A DNA stretch of 64,000 bases from Candidatus Brocadiaceae bacterium (GTDB lineage Bacteria; Planctomycetota; Brocadiia; SM23-32). Location: contig JAAYEJ010000003.1 of assembly GCA_012728835.1 (NCBI GenBank), positions 1 to 64,000 of the forward strand, given 5' to 3'. Under the pieces are notes generated by a model. That model saw only the letters and a program-made list of their open reading frames with translations. It was not told the origin of the DNA and did no database searches. How positions within the stretch are numbered: the stretch's first letter is position 1; each line of letters begins with the position of its first letter. The position numbers and the translations under genes were made by a program. Below are positions 25,217-34,553 of this stretch, piece after piece.

Positions 25217-27652
25217 TCAGAAACCGGCCTTCCCCATCGCGTTGACCGCGAACACATAGGCCGCCGTCTCGGCGATCGTGCTCTCGCCGTTCGGGACGTT
25301 GCCTTCGTCGAAGTAGTAGAGCACCCCGTCCGGGAAGTACGGCCGGATGGCCGTCATGCCCGGCACCGGCGCGCCCGGCACGGTGCCCAGCAGGGGTTTG
25401 AGCACAGCCCGCAAGTGGAGCGAGAAGATGCTCTTCGGACTGTCGGGGCCGATCCCCGACACGAACGAGACGTTGCTGAAGGGGTGGAACCCGTAGGTCC
25501 ACAGCATCGGCTGGACGGCCTGCCCCATCGAGACGACGTCGCCGGCGACCTGGGAGAGCCAGTAGACGTCGAACGCCCGCCGGTGCGGGGCCGCCGTGTT
25601 GCCCACCTTGCCGAAGTCCGTATAGTGCCCCGCCCAGGGGCGCCCGCCCAGGCGCTCGGCGTGGAACCGGGCGGCCCGGCGGCAGGTGCTCACGCAGGCC
25701 GACCGCAGCCGGCCCTCCGGCAGACGCCGCGCCAGGCGCGCCAGCACGGGCGGCGCATACCAGTAGGACGAACTGGTCGACTCCTGCTTGGACGGGTAGT
25801 CCAGGTCCAGGGCCTCGATCGTCTCCGTCATCGCCTCCAGTTGGCGCAGATAAGCGGGGTCGGCGGTGGTCATGTACAGCTCGCCCAGCGCCGTCAGGAC
25901 GTTCCCGTCCCGCCCCTTCGTGTTCGGGTAGAAGTAGGCGGTCTTGCGGTAGACCTCCTGGCGGGAGCCGAAGTGCTCGTATGCACGCCGCGCCCCCTCG
26001 ACGCACCGGCGCGCCAGTTCCGGCCGCGCCTCCCGCAGTGCGCGAGCGGCCGCGCTCAGAGCCGCCGCCTGCATGCACTGCAGGTCGGCGTGGTAGTCCA
26101 CGTACACGTGCCGTTCGTCCCCGGTGCCGGGCCGGTTGTCCGTCATCTCGTTCCAGGGGACATCGTTGCGGCGGAGGTTCGCCTGCACCACGACGCCGAC
26201 GTAGCTCCGGCCGTCCTCCTGCAGCATGCTCAGCAGCCAGAGCGCGCCCCACTCCACCTGCTGCAGCACGTCGGGCGTCCCATCGGGCCGGCCGGCCTGG
26301 AACGTCCGCGTGCTCACGTCCAGCGTCGAGACGTCGCGGTCCAGGCCGAACTCCTCATAGGCCAGCGCCAGAAGATACGTCGCGTAGCCCTGCGCGTAGA
26401 TGTTCAGGTCGCAGTCTCCGGCGTCGTGCCATCCGCCCACGCCGCAGGGGATCGGATCGCCGGCCTCGTAGGGCGTGCCGGTGCACTCGTAGCCGACGAA
26501 GCCGTCCGTGCCCGCGTAATGCGCCGGCACGCGGATGCCGTCATCCATGTGGCAGTGCGCGTGGCCGACGATGCCCGGCCCCAGGTCCACGTGGGCGTGG
26601 CACATCTGGAACGGGATGAAGCAGTCGAGTGTCGGCTCCCAGAGGGCGTCCTGGAAGATGCTCTCGCGCAGGGAGAACCGCACCTCGCCGCCGGCCCAGA
26701 GGGCGCGGTAGTCGCCCGGCTCGCGGACGTCCGTGAAGTCGAACGGCGCGAAGCTCGCCTGCATGTGCCGGTACGTCACCGTCCGCCCGAAGCGCCCCTC
26801 CCTCACCACCGCCCCGTCCGCCCGCTGGATGCGAACGCGGTCGTCCGCCGGACGTTCCAGGTGGTTGGGCCATTCGAGCACCACGGTCTTCTCGCCGCGC
26901 ACGGGGTAGCCGATCGGCGAATAGCGCACGGCGTAGCCCGCTTCGTCCGGCAGGTCCGGCAGCGTCACGTAGACGTCCACCGGCTGGCCGGACGCCTCCG
27001 GAATCTCCACGCTGAGCAGGTAGCACGGGTCGCTGATGCCGCGCCGGTCGGCCAGGCGGATGCCGCGCTCGCACTCGAAGACCAGGTTCAGGGACGGATC
27101 GGCGACGTGGCACTCGAGGCGACGGGCGCCCGCGACGATCACCTCGCCCTCCCTGGAGTAGGTCCTCGGCAGGTCGATCGTGCGGCCGTCTGCACGGACG
27201 CGCGCACCCAGGTAGTTGTTGAAGGGCAGCCGGACGAAGAAGCTCTCCCAGTGGCGGTCGTTCCACGTCCCCTCGCGGCGGATGCGGATCCGGACGCGTT
27301 CGCCCTCGATCGAAACCTGCTGATGATACGAAACGCCGGCCTGCGGGATCGCGCCGCGGAACCCGATCGTCCCGTCGCCGTAGTCCAGGGCCTTCTCGGG
27401 CATCCGGTCGTAGGGCCAGTAGCCCGACTTGCCCGTGAAGCCGCAGAAGACGCCGGCACCCATGACGGTGATCTCGGAACCCCTCATCACGCCCAGCCCG
27501 CCCAGGGGATCCCCGAACAGCAGATACGGCCCCCGCTGGATGCGGCCGTCGGACAGCGGTCTCAGGCCCTGCTCCTGCGCCGCGCAGATCGACCCTCCGT
27601 GGGCCACTGCCGCCAGGACGGCCATGTACACGATCGTCCGCCATGCGCTCAC
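25217..27652 (-). CDS. Secreted GH9-type glycoside hydrolase (paralogue C)
   Basis: The 811 residues share the paralogue layout: signal peptide (TIVYMAVLAAVAHGGSICAA), the 250-residue unknown domain beginning RIQRGPYLLFGDPLGG, Ig-like domain (GDYRALWAGG), then the GH9 barrel with GGWHDAGDCDLNIYAQG and terminal Glu in NGESTIAETAAY. The GTG at 27652 is chosen because GGGAGGG lies 6 nt upstream of it; an in-frame ATG 6 nt earlier directly abuts the site. It is the first gene of the C-B pair behind a strong promoter. Substrate specificity may differ from the paralogues, since the barrel loop VVVQANLRRNDVPWNE is unique. Confidence 0.78.
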   Translation of the reverse strand: MSAWRTIVYMAVLAAVAHGGSICAAQEQGLRPLSDGRIQRGPYLLFGDPLGGLGVMRGSEITVMGAGVFCGFTGKSGYWPYDRMPEKALDYGDGTIGFRGAIPQAGVSYHQQVSIEGERVRIRIRREGTWNDRHWESFFVRLPFNNYLGARVRADGRTIDLPRTYSREGEVIVAGARRLECHVADPSLNLVFECERGIRLADRRGISDPCYLLSVEIPEASGQPVDVYVTLPDLPDEAGYAVRYSPIGYPVRGEKTVVLEWPNHLERPADDRVRIQRADGAVVREGRFGRTVTYRHMQASFAPFDFTDVREPGDYRALWAGGEVRFSLRESIFQDALWEPTLDCFIPFQMCHAHVDLGPGIVGHAHCHMDDGIRVPAHYAGTDGFVGYECTGTPYEAGDPIPCGVGGWHDAGDCDLNIYAQGYATYLLALAYEEFGLDRDVSTLDVSTRTFQAGRPDGTPDVLQQVEWGALWLLSMLQEDGRSYVGVVVQANLRRNDVPWNEMTDNRPGTGDERHVYVDYHADLQCMQAAALSAAARALREARPELARRCVEGARRAYEHFGSRQEVYRKTAYFYPNTKGRDGNVLTALGELYMTTADPAYLRQLEAMTETIEALDLDYPSKQESTSSSYWYAPPVLARLARRLPEGRLRSACVSTCRRAARFHAERLGGRPWAGHYTDFGKVGNTAAPHRRAFDVYWLSQVAGDVVSMGQAVQPMLWTYGFHPFSNVSFVSGIGPDSPKSIFSLHLRAVLKPLLGTVPGAPVPGMTAIRPYFPDGVLYYFDEGNVPNGESTIAETAAYVFAVNAMGKAGF

Positions 27653-27722
27653 GGACATCCCTCCCTGCGCCCAGAGGACGGTTCGGCGCGATTCTGCACG
27701 TGCGATGCGCCGCCTGTGAGGC

Positions 27723-27752
27723 ATGATACGCGCGCCGGCGCAAGGGTGTCAA
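27723..27752 (-). promoter_or_regulatory. Promoter for GH9 pair C-B
   Basis: On the minus strand: TTGACA (27752-27747), an 18-bp spacer, and TATCAT (27728-27723). The leader is about 65 nt. Its -10 region shares an exact 14-mer with the promoter at 17227-17255. Confidence 0.6.
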
Positions 27753-27776
27753 TCAGACGCACGGCACCCGGTCCGC

Positions 27777-27805
27777 TTGACTCCCCGGCGGGGGGCCGAT
27801 AGCAT
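27777..27805 (+). promoter_or_regulatory. Promoter for the HAD/kinase/SIS operon
   Basis: TTGACT (27777-27782), a 17-bp spacer, and TAGCAT (27800-27805). It lies back to back with the GH9 promoter, with 24 bp between the two -35 boxes. Confidence 0.6.
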
Positions 27806-27884
27806 GGCGGCGTACGGCCTGTCACGGCGGGTGCCTTGCCGGCGCCTGCGCCCGATGCCTGCCCTTCCCTTCTGCAGAGCCCTC

Positions 27885-28763
27885 ATGCCCGCCATCATGA
27901 ACGAACCACACCGCCCCGAGCGGCCCGACTCCGTCCGCGTGCTCCCCGGCACGTCCATCGAGATCCTCCGCCAACGCCGCCCGGCACAGCCCCCCTGCGA
28001 GGTCCTGTTCGACTTCGACGGCACCCTGAGCCTCATCCGCGAGGGCTGGCCGGACGTGATGGTGCCCATGATGGTCGAGATCCTGCAGGCCACCGGCACG
28101 GACGAGACGCCGGAGGCCCTCGAACAGGTCTGCCGCACGTTCGTCATGGACCTGTGCGGCAAGCAGACGATCTACCAGATGATCCGCCTCGCCGAAGAGG
28201 TCAAGGCCCGCCGAGGGACGCCTCAGGACCCCTTCGCCTACAAGCAACTCTACCATGAGCGCCTGATGGACCGCATCCGCCACCGCCGCGAGGCGCTCTC
28301 CTCGGGCCGCGCACGCCCCGAGGAGATGCTCGTGCCGGGCTCCGTCGAGCTGCTCGATGCGCTCCGTGAACGTGACGTCCGCCTCTACCTCGCCAGCGGC
28401 ACGGACCAGGAATACGTCGACGAGGAGGCGCGCCTGCTCGGCATGGATGCCTACTTCGGCCCGCACGTCTACGGCGCCCAGCGGGACTACAAACGGTTCT
28501 CCAAGCAGGCGGTCATCGACCGCATCCTGAGCGACAACCGGGTCGACGGCTCGCGCCTGCTCGGGTTCGGCGACGGCTATGTCGAGATCGAAAACGTCCG
28601 GTCCGTCGGCGGCCTGGCCGTCGGTGTGGCCAGCGACGAGGCCGGCCGCAGCGGGCGGCCCGACCCCTGGAAGCGCGAACGCCTGATCGGCGTCGGCGCC
28701 GACATCATCGTGCCCGACTTCGGCGACTGGCGCCCGCTGATCGACTACATCTGGGGCGCCTGA
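27885..28763 (+). CDS. HAD-superfamily sugar-phosphatase-like protein
   Basis: A 292-residue hydrolase with HAD motif I FDFDGTLS (nucleophile first Asp), motif II LYLASGTDQEYV, a Lys in KRFSKQAVIDRIL and motif IV GFGDGYVEIENV. An alpha-helical cap lies between motifs I and II. As first gene of a four-gene operon with a PfkB kinase and a GmhA-like isomerase, it probably dephosphorylates a sugar bisphosphate or phosphosugar. It is not the GmhB (DDDD) type. The start is uncertain (27885 or 27897); both lack a good ribosome binding site. A 7-bp hairpin surrounds its stop codon (28753-28770). Confidence 0.72.
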   Translation: MPAIMNEPHRPERPDSVRVLPGTSIEILRQRRPAQPPCEVLFDFDGTLSLIREGWPDVMVPMMVEILQATGTDETPEALEQVCRTFVMDLCGKQTIYQMIRLAEEVKARRGTPQDPFAYKQLYHERLMDRIRHRREALSSGRARPEEMLVPGSVELLDALRERDVRLYLASGTDQEYVDEEARLLGMDAYFGPHVYGAQRDYKRFSKQAVIDRILSDNRVDGSRLLGFGDGYVEIENVRSVGGLAVGVASDEAGRSGRPDPWKRERLIGVGADIIVPDFGDWRPLIDYIWGA

Positions 28764-28794
28764 GCGCCCCCGGCCCTGCCTGGGAGGCCCCGCG

Positions 28795-29763
28795 ATGCCC
28801 TTCCCGCAGTTCGACCGCAGCCGGCTGCGTCTGCGGCCCCTCGCCGAGCGCCGGCACGACCTGGACTCCTCCGTCTTCATCCGCCCCGACGGGCCGCGCG
28901 TGCCCTTCGAGCACGCCGCCCTGCCCGTGCTCGCCGACCGCATCGTGTCCGCCCGCCGCAGCGGGGCCACCGTCCTGTTCGCATGCGGCGCGCACGTGCT
29001 CCGAAAAGGCAACGGCCCCCTGCTGATCGACCTGATGGAACGCCGCCTGCTCACCCACCTGGCGCTCAACGGCGCGGGCGCCATCCATGACTTCGAGCTG
29101 GCCATGATCGGCCAGACCTGCGAGAGCGTGGCCCGCTACGTGAGCGACGGCCAGTTCGGCCTCTGGAACGAGACCGGCCGCCTCAACGACGCCGTCCGGG
29201 CGGGGGCCGAGGCCGGGCTCGGCTTCGGCGAAGCCGTCGGGCGCATGATCGAGGACGAACGCTTCCCCGGCCGGGAGGCAAGCGTCCTGGCCGCCGGCGC
29301 GCGCCTGGGCGTGCCCGTCACGGTGCACGTGGCCATCGGACAGGACATCGTCCACGAGCACCCCAACTTCGACGGCGCCGCCGCCGGCGCTGCCTCCTAT
29401 ACGGATTTCCTCGTGTTCGCACAGAGCGTGGCAGGGCTGGAAGGCGGCGCCTTCCTCAACATCGGCACCGCCGTCATGGGCCCCGAGGTCTACCTGAAGG
29501 CCCTCGCCATGGCCCGCAACGTCGCCCATCAGCGGGGCGAACGGATACGCCGATTCACCACGGCCGTCTTCGACATGCTCCCCCTGCCGGCGGACGTCTC
29601 CGTGGAGGCGCCGAAGACCGAGGCCGCCTACTACTTCCGCCCCTACAAGACCGTGCTGGTGCGCACCGTCGCCGACGGCGGCGAAAGCCACTATGTCCGC
29701 GGCGACCACGCCGCCACCGTCCCGGCACTCTACGACCGCATCATCGAGAAGGCCCGCCCATGA
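28795..29763 (+). CDS. Conserved protein, possibly deoxyhypusine-synthase-like fold
   Basis: A 322-residue protein whose exact function I do not know. ATVLFACGAHVLRKGNGPLL, LALNGAGAIHDFELAMIGQT and the segment HEHPNFDGAAAGAASYTDF suggest a Rossmann-type ligand-binding fold resembling deoxyhypusine synthase; such proteins occur next to heptose-kinase-like genes in other bacteria, as far as I recall. The end of the protein carries PKTEAAYYFRPYKTVLVR. GGGAGG precedes the ATG, and its stop overlaps the next start (ATGA). Its tight position between phosphatase and kinase argues for a step in the same sugar route. Confidence 0.6.
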   Translation: MPFPQFDRSRLRLRPLAERRHDLDSSVFIRPDGPRVPFEHAALPVLADRIVSARRSGATVLFACGAHVLRKGNGPLLIDLMERRLLTHLALNGAGAIHDFELAMIGQTCESVARYVSDGQFGLWNETGRLNDAVRAGAEAGLGFGEAVGRMIEDERFPGREASVLAAGARLGVPVTVHVAIGQDIVHEHPNFDGAAAGAASYTDFLVFAQSVAGLEGGAFLNIGTAVMGPEVYLKALAMARNVAHQRGERIRRFTTAVFDMLPLPADVSVEAPKTEAAYYFRPYKTVLVRTVADGGESHYVRGDHAATVPALYDRIIEKARP

Positions 29764-30824
29764 AACCGATTCCGCCCATGACCCAGGACCGACTGCGCGA
29801 GCTGACCGACCGTTTCCCCTCCCTCCGCATCGCCGTGATCGGGGACTTCTTCCTGGACAAGTACCTCGACTGCGATCCCCGCATCGCCGAGAAGAGCGTC
29901 GAGTCCGGCCGCACCGCCCACCAGGTCATGCGCGTGCGCCACAGCCCCGGAGCCGCAGGCACCGTGGTGCAGAACCTCGCCGCGCTGGATGCCGGGGCCC
30001 TGCACGCCGTCGGATTCACCGGCGACGACGGCGAAGCCTGCGACCTGCGCAAGGACCTGCACGCGCTCGGCTGCTCGACCGACCTGCTCCTGACCGCGCC
30101 CGACCGCATGACCATGCAGTACCTCAAGCCCCGCAACCTGACCGATGCCACACTCGCGGGCGAGCACGAACGCTACGACACAAAGAACCGCACGGCCACC
30201 CCGGCCGAACTGGAGGACCGCATCATCGCCGCGTTCGACCGGGCACTCGCCCGGGCCGACGCCGTCATCGTGGCCGACCAGGTGGAGGCCGACGACTGCG
30301 GCGCCGTCACCGCGCGAGTGCGCGCAGCACTCAGCGAGAGGGCACGCGCGCACCCCGGCGTGGTCTTCTTCGCCGACAGCCGCACGCACATCGGCCGGTT
30401 CCGCGGCCTCATCATCAAGCCGAATCAGTTCGAAGTCGCCGGCGTGGCCCAACCCCTGCCCGGCATGGAAGTCGACGCCGACACGCTGCGCGCCGGGCTC
30501 CGGCGGCTGCGCGACGAGGTGGGCGCCCCCGTGATCGCCACACGCGGCGAGAAGGGCGCCATCGTCACCGACCCCGAGCCGACCGTCGTGCCCGGCGTGC
30601 GCGTGGACGGGCCGACCGACACCACCGGGGCCGGCGACAGCATGACGGCCGGCTGCGTGCTGGCGCTGGCCGCCGGCGCCTCCCTGCCGGAGGCCGCCCT
30701 GGTCGGCTGCCTGGTCGCCTCGATCACCATACAGCAACTGGCCACCACCGGCACGGCCCGGCGCGACGAACTGCCCGACCGCCTGGGACTCTGGCTGACG
30801 CAGCAACAGGAGGCACAGCCGTGA
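29760..30824 (+). CDS. PfkB-family carbohydrate kinase (HldE/RfaE-kinase-like)
   Basis: The 354 residues show the ribokinase fold: IAVIGDFFLDKYLDCDP at the N-terminus, SPGAAGTVVQNLAAL for the substrate-binding loop, and the anion hole/catalytic base motif GPTDTTGAGDSMTAG. The start pattern VIGDFFLDKYL resembles the kinase half of heptose-7-phosphate kinases. The adenylyltransferase half of HldE is absent. It overlaps the upstream gene by 4 nt and the SIS gene by 4 nt (GTGA), implying translational coupling. Phosphorylation of a seven- or six-carbon sugar phosphate is inferred from context. Confidence 0.75.
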   Translation: MKPIPPMTQDRLRELTDRFPSLRIAVIGDFFLDKYLDCDPRIAEKSVESGRTAHQVMRVRHSPGAAGTVVQNLAALDAGALHAVGFTGDDGEACDLRKDLHALGCSTDLLLTAPDRMTMQYLKPRNLTDATLAGEHERYDTKNRTATPAELEDRIIAAFDRALARADAVIVADQVEADDCGAVTARVRAALSERARAHPGVVFFADSRTHIGRFRGLIIKPNQFEVAGVAQPLPGMEVDADTLRAGLRRLRDEVGAPVIATRGEKGAIVTDPEPTVVPGVRVDGPTDTTGAGDSMTAGCVLALAAGASLPEAALVGCLVASITIQQLATTGTARRDELPDRLGLWLTQQQEAQP

Positions 30825-31387
30825 CACAACAGCACTTCGCGCGCAACTACCTCGACGGACTCTGCAGCGTCCTGCCCCGCCTGGACACCGGCGCCATCCA
30901 TCGTGCAATCGACGCCATGCGGCGGGCGCGCGATGCCGGCCGCACCATCTATAGCTGCGGCAACGGCGGCAGCGCCAGCATCGCCTCGCAGATGGTGGTC
31001 GACATCGTCAAGGGGGCGTCCTATGGCCGCCAGAAGCGCATGAAGATGATGGCGCTCACGGACAGCATCGCCACCATCACGGCCCTGGCGAACGACGTGG
31101 ACTACGAATCGGTCTTCGTCGAACCGCTCAGGAACTTCGCCGCCAAGGGCGACGTGCTGATCGCCATCAGCGGCAGCGGCAACAGCGCCAACGTGCTGCG
31201 CGCGGTCGAGTACGCCAACGGGGCGGGCGTCACCACGGTGGGCCTGACCACGTCGACTGGCGGCCGGCTCAAGGACATGGTCGAGGTCCCCCTGCTCGTC
31301 CCCACCGACCACATGGGGCACCTGGAGGATGCCTTCTTCGTCCTCACGCACATCCTCGTCTACGCCTTCATTGAACGCGCCTGCTGA
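30821..31387 (+). CDS. SIS-domain sugar isomerase, GmhA-like
   Basis: The 188 residues include SCGNGGSASIASQMVVDI (the GmhA/DiaA-type GNGGSA motif), ALTDSIATITALANDVDYES and ISGSGNSANVLRAV. GmhA isomerises sedoheptulose-7-phosphate to D-glycero-heptose-7-phosphate, which fits an HldE-like kinase neighbour. DiaA-like or other phosphosugar roles cannot be excluded. The GTG start has AGGAGG 7 nt upstream and overlaps the kinase stop. It ends the operon, as the next gene has its own promoter. Confidence 0.78.
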   Translation: MTQQHFARNYLDGLCSVLPRLDTGAIHRAIDAMRRARDAGRTIYSCGNGGSASIASQMVVDIVKGASYGRQKRMKMMALTDSIATITALANDVDYESVFVEPLRNFAAKGDVLIAISGSGNSANVLRAVEYANGAGVTTVGLTTSTGGRLKDMVEVPLLVPTDHMGHLEDAFFVLTHILVYAFIERAC

Positions 31388-31808
31388 GCGGCTGCGCCCC
31401 GGCCGGACGGCGGAGGCCCGTTCTCGCGCTTGACATTCGCCATGGGAAGGGTTACGGTAGAGGTACTCGCGTCAAGGGGCATTCATTCCGTTCGTTGCGT
31501 TGCCGGGCGCTTCCAGGGCGTCTGACCGCAAACTGACCTGCCGGGAAGCGCATCCAGAGCAGCAACCGCGATGAGATGTCCCGTCCGCTTCTGCGGAGGG
31601 ATCGCTCGCGCGGCGCCAGGCTCCCGCCGGCCCGGCCCCCCTCAACAGGGCGCCCGGGGACGGGTGGGCGCCGATGGTCCTCGGTGCCCGGCACTGCGCC
31701 GCCGTAGCGGTCTGCGGCGGAGATGTTGCGCGGTTCAATCTCAACGACGTGCAGAGTCCCACGTACGTTTCTCAGCCTGATTCACCACAACTCAGCTCGC
31801 CCGGCGAC
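31388..31808 (+). other. Intergenic region and long polA leader
   Basis: It holds the polA promoter and about 345 nt of leader. The only clear structures are small hairpins such as TCCGC-TTCT-GCGGA near 31587 and CCGCCG...CGGCGG near 31700. The last 70 bases (31730-31800) are notably AT-richer. No conserved RNA family or coding signal was found. Confidence 0.4.
31430..31458 (+). promoter_or_regulatory. Promoter for polA-coaE-rho
   Basis: TTGACA (31430-31435), a 17-bp spacer, and TACGGT (31453-31458). Confidence 0.5.
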
Positions 31809-34553
31809 ATGCCGAAGACGTGTTTCGTCATCGACGCGTTTGCGCACATCTACCAGTTCTTCTATGCCATCAAGGGCCTCACCGGCCCCGATGGAGAACC
31901 GGTGAACGCGGTCTATGGCTTCGCCCGCATGATCGAGATGATCCTGGAACGCTACAGGCCCGACTACCTGGCCGTCGCCTTCGACGGACCCGGCGAACTG
32001 GCCAGGCACCAGGTCTATGAGCAGTACAAGGCCAACCGGCCCCCGATGCCCGAACCCCTGGAGCGGCAGTTGCCCCTCATCACCGAACTCCTGGACGCGC
32101 ACGAGATACCGCGGCTGACCTCGCCGGGCCACGAAGCCGACGACGTGCTGGCCGCCGTGGCCGCCCGGGCCGCTCAGGAGGACATCGACACGGTGATCGT
32201 GACGACGGACAAGGACGCCGAACAACTGATCGGCCCCCGCACACGCGTGCTGCACATCCGCAAGAGCGGCGAGGAGATGCTCGACGACAGAGCCCTGAAG
32301 GAACGCAAGGGCATCGAACCCCGGCAGGTGGTCGACCTGATGTCGCTGACCGGCGACAGCACCGACAACGTGCCCGGCGTCCCCGGCATCGGGCCGAAGA
32401 CGGCCCTCGAACTGATCCGGCGGTTCGACACCGTGCGCAATCTCTACGAGCACCTCGACCAGGTGCCGCGCGACTCCATCCGCAAGAAGCTGAAAGAGCA
32501 TCGGGACGCCGTCGAGACCGCCGAACGCCTCGTGCGGCTGAACCCCGACGTGCCCATCGACCTGGACCTGGCGCGGTGCCGGGCCGGCACGGCCGACCGG
32601 GCGAAGATCCACGCCTTCTACCGTGCCCTGGGCTTCGGCTCGCTGATCCGGGAGGCGCCGCCGGTGCAGCGCGCCCGGCAGTCGGGCCTGTTCGGCCAGG
32701 ACCAGGAACCGCCGCCGGCCCCGCACGCCACACTCGACACGATCCGCACCGTGGAGACGGACTACTCGGTCGTCACCGACGCGGACGGGCTGGCCCGGCT
32801 GGTCGAGGAACTGGCGCGCCAGGACGCCTTCGCCTTCGACCTGGAAACGACCAGCCTCCAGCCGAGGGACGCCCGCATCGTCGGCATCGCCCTGAGCTGG
32901 CGGCCCCGCCAGGCCGTCTACGTGGCCACCGACGGCCCGCCCGGCGCCCCCCTCTGCCCCCTGGAGGCCGCGATCGAGGCGCTCCGCCCCCTCCTGGAAG
33001 CCGAACGCCCCGCCAAGCTCGGGCAGAACCTGAAATACGACATCACCGTGCTGCGCAACCACGACGTGCGCGTCGCCGGCCTCCGGTGCGACGCCATGGT
33101 GGCCTCCTACCTGCTGGACCCGGGCAGCCGGGGCCACGGCCTCGACGCGCTGGCGCGGCGTCACCTGAACTACGAGACCGTCAAGATCGCCGAACTCATC
33201 GGCGAGGGACGCAACGCGATCACCATGGACCGCGTGCCGGTGGACAGGGCCGCCCCCTACGCCTGCGAAGACGCCGACGTGGCCCTGCAGCTCTGCCGGC
33301 TGCTGTCGGAACGGCTCGACCGCGAAGACCTGGGCGACCTGATGGCACGCATCGAGATGCCGCTGATCCCCGTCCTGGCGGACATGGAGTGGGTGGGCAT
33401 CCGCGTGGCCGCCGATCAACTGGCGGCCATCAGCGCACAGATCGCCCAGGAACTGGCCGCCCTGGAGCGCCGGATCCACGGGCACGCCGGCCACGAGTTC
33501 AACGTGAACTCGCCCCGGCAGCTCAGCCGCGTGCTGTTCGAGGAACTGGGCCTGCCCGCTCGCGGCGGACGCCGGACGACCGGCCACTCCACCGCCAGCG
33601 ACGTGCTGGAGACGCTCCGCGACAGGCACCCGATCGCCGACTGCGTCCTGCGCTACCGCGAACTGGCCAAGCTCAAGTCCACCTATGCCGATGCCCTCGT
33701 CGGCATGGTCAGCCCCAAGACCGGGCGCGTGCACACGTCGTTCAACCAGACGGTCACGGCCACCGGCCGGCTCTCCAGCAGCGACCCCAACCTGCAGAAC
33801 ATCCCCGTGCGCACGCCGCTGGGGCGCCGCATCCGGCAGGCGTTCATCGCCGGCGCGGACGACATGTCGCTCCTGAGCGCGGACTACTCCCAGGTGGAGC
33901 TGCGAGTGCTGGCGCACTGCTCGGGCGACCCCGCCCTGCGCCGTGCGTTCGAGGAAGACCGGGACATCCACCGGTTCGTGGCGGCCCAGGTGAACGACGT
34001 GGCCGAGCAGGACGTGACCGACGCGATGCGCCAGCAGGCGAAGGCCGTGAACTTCGGCATCATCTACGGGCTCAGCGCCTACGGGCTGAGCAACCAGATC
34101 GGGTTGCCCGTGCCCGAGGCGGAGCGCTTCATCCGCAGCTACTTCGACCGCTACCCGATGGTGAGGCGCTTCATCGGCGCCACCATCGACCGCGCCCGGC
34201 GCGACGGCTTCGTGCGGACGCTGGCCGGCCGCCGGCGGCGCGTCGAAGGCATCAACGCCTCCGGCGCCGCCCGCAGCGCCGCCGAGCGCATCGCCGTCAA
34301 TACCGTCATCCAGGGCAGCGCCGCCGACATGATCAAGCTGGCCATGATCGACATCCACGGCGGGCTCCCGGCCGTCAGTGCGCGGGCGCGCATGTGCCTG
34401 CAGATCCACGACGAACTGGTCTTCGAGGTGCCCCACGCCGAGCGGGACGCCGTCGGCCGGTTCGTCACCGAGCGGATGCGCAACGCGTTGCCGCTGGACG
34501 TGCCGGTGAAGGTCTCCCTGGCCGTCGGCAGGAACTGGGCGGAGGCGAAGTGA
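31809..34553 (+). CDS. polA: DNA polymerase I
   Basis: This is the repair and lagging-strand polymerase, 914 residues. The 5' nuclease domain (about 1-290) has AVAFDGPGELARHQVYEQYK and DSTDNVPGVPGIGPKTA. The 3'-5' exonuclease domain keeps its acidic pair in FAFDLETTSL (Asp344, Glu346), so proofreading looks active. The polymerase has motif A ADYSQVELRVLAH, motif B KAVNFGIIYGLSAYG and motif C IHDELVFEVP. The start at 31809 (KTCFVIDAFAHIYQFFYAIK next) matches family N-termini; the open frame upstream is leader. Its stop overlaps the coaE start. Confidence 0.95.
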   Translation: MPKTCFVIDAFAHIYQFFYAIKGLTGPDGEPVNAVYGFARMIEMILERYRPDYLAVAFDGPGELARHQVYEQYKANRPPMPEPLERQLPLITELLDAHEIPRLTSPGHEADDVLAAVAARAAQEDIDTVIVTTDKDAEQLIGPRTRVLHIRKSGEEMLDDRALKERKGIEPRQVVDLMSLTGDSTDNVPGVPGIGPKTALELIRRFDTVRNLYEHLDQVPRDSIRKKLKEHRDAVETAERLVRLNPDVPIDLDLARCRAGTADRAKIHAFYRALGFGSLIREAPPVQRARQSGLFGQDQEPPPAPHATLDTIRTVETDYSVVTDADGLARLVEELARQDAFAFDLETTSLQPRDARIVGIALSWRPRQAVYVATDGPPGAPLCPLEAAIEALRPLLEAERPAKLGQNLKYDITVLRNHDVRVAGLRCDAMVASYLLDPGSRGHGLDALARRHLNYETVKIAELIGEGRNAITMDRVPVDRAAPYACEDADVALQLCRLLSERLDREDLGDLMARIEMPLIPVLADMEWVGIRVAADQLAAISAQIAQELAALERRIHGHAGHEFNVNSPRQLSRVLFEELGLPARGGRRTTGHSTASDVLETLRDRHPIADCVLRYRELAKLKSTYADALVGMVSPKTGRVHTSFNQTVTATGRLSSSDPNLQNIPVRTPLGRRIRQAFIAGADDMSLLSADYSQVELRVLAHCSGDPALRRAFEEDRDIHRFVAAQVNDVAEQDVTDAMRQQAKAVNFGIIYGLSAYGLSNQIGLPVPEAERFIRSYFDRYPMVRRFIGATIDRARRDGFVRTLAGRRRRVEGINASGAARSAAERIAVNTVIQGSAADMIKLAMIDIHGGLPAVSARARMCLQIHDELVFEVPHAERDAVGRFVTERMRNALPLDVPVKVSLAVGRNWAEAK

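Noticed and set aside
31674-31808. N-terminal extension of polA
   Set aside because: The translation has no family match and lacks a ribosome binding site; standard PolA begins at 31809.
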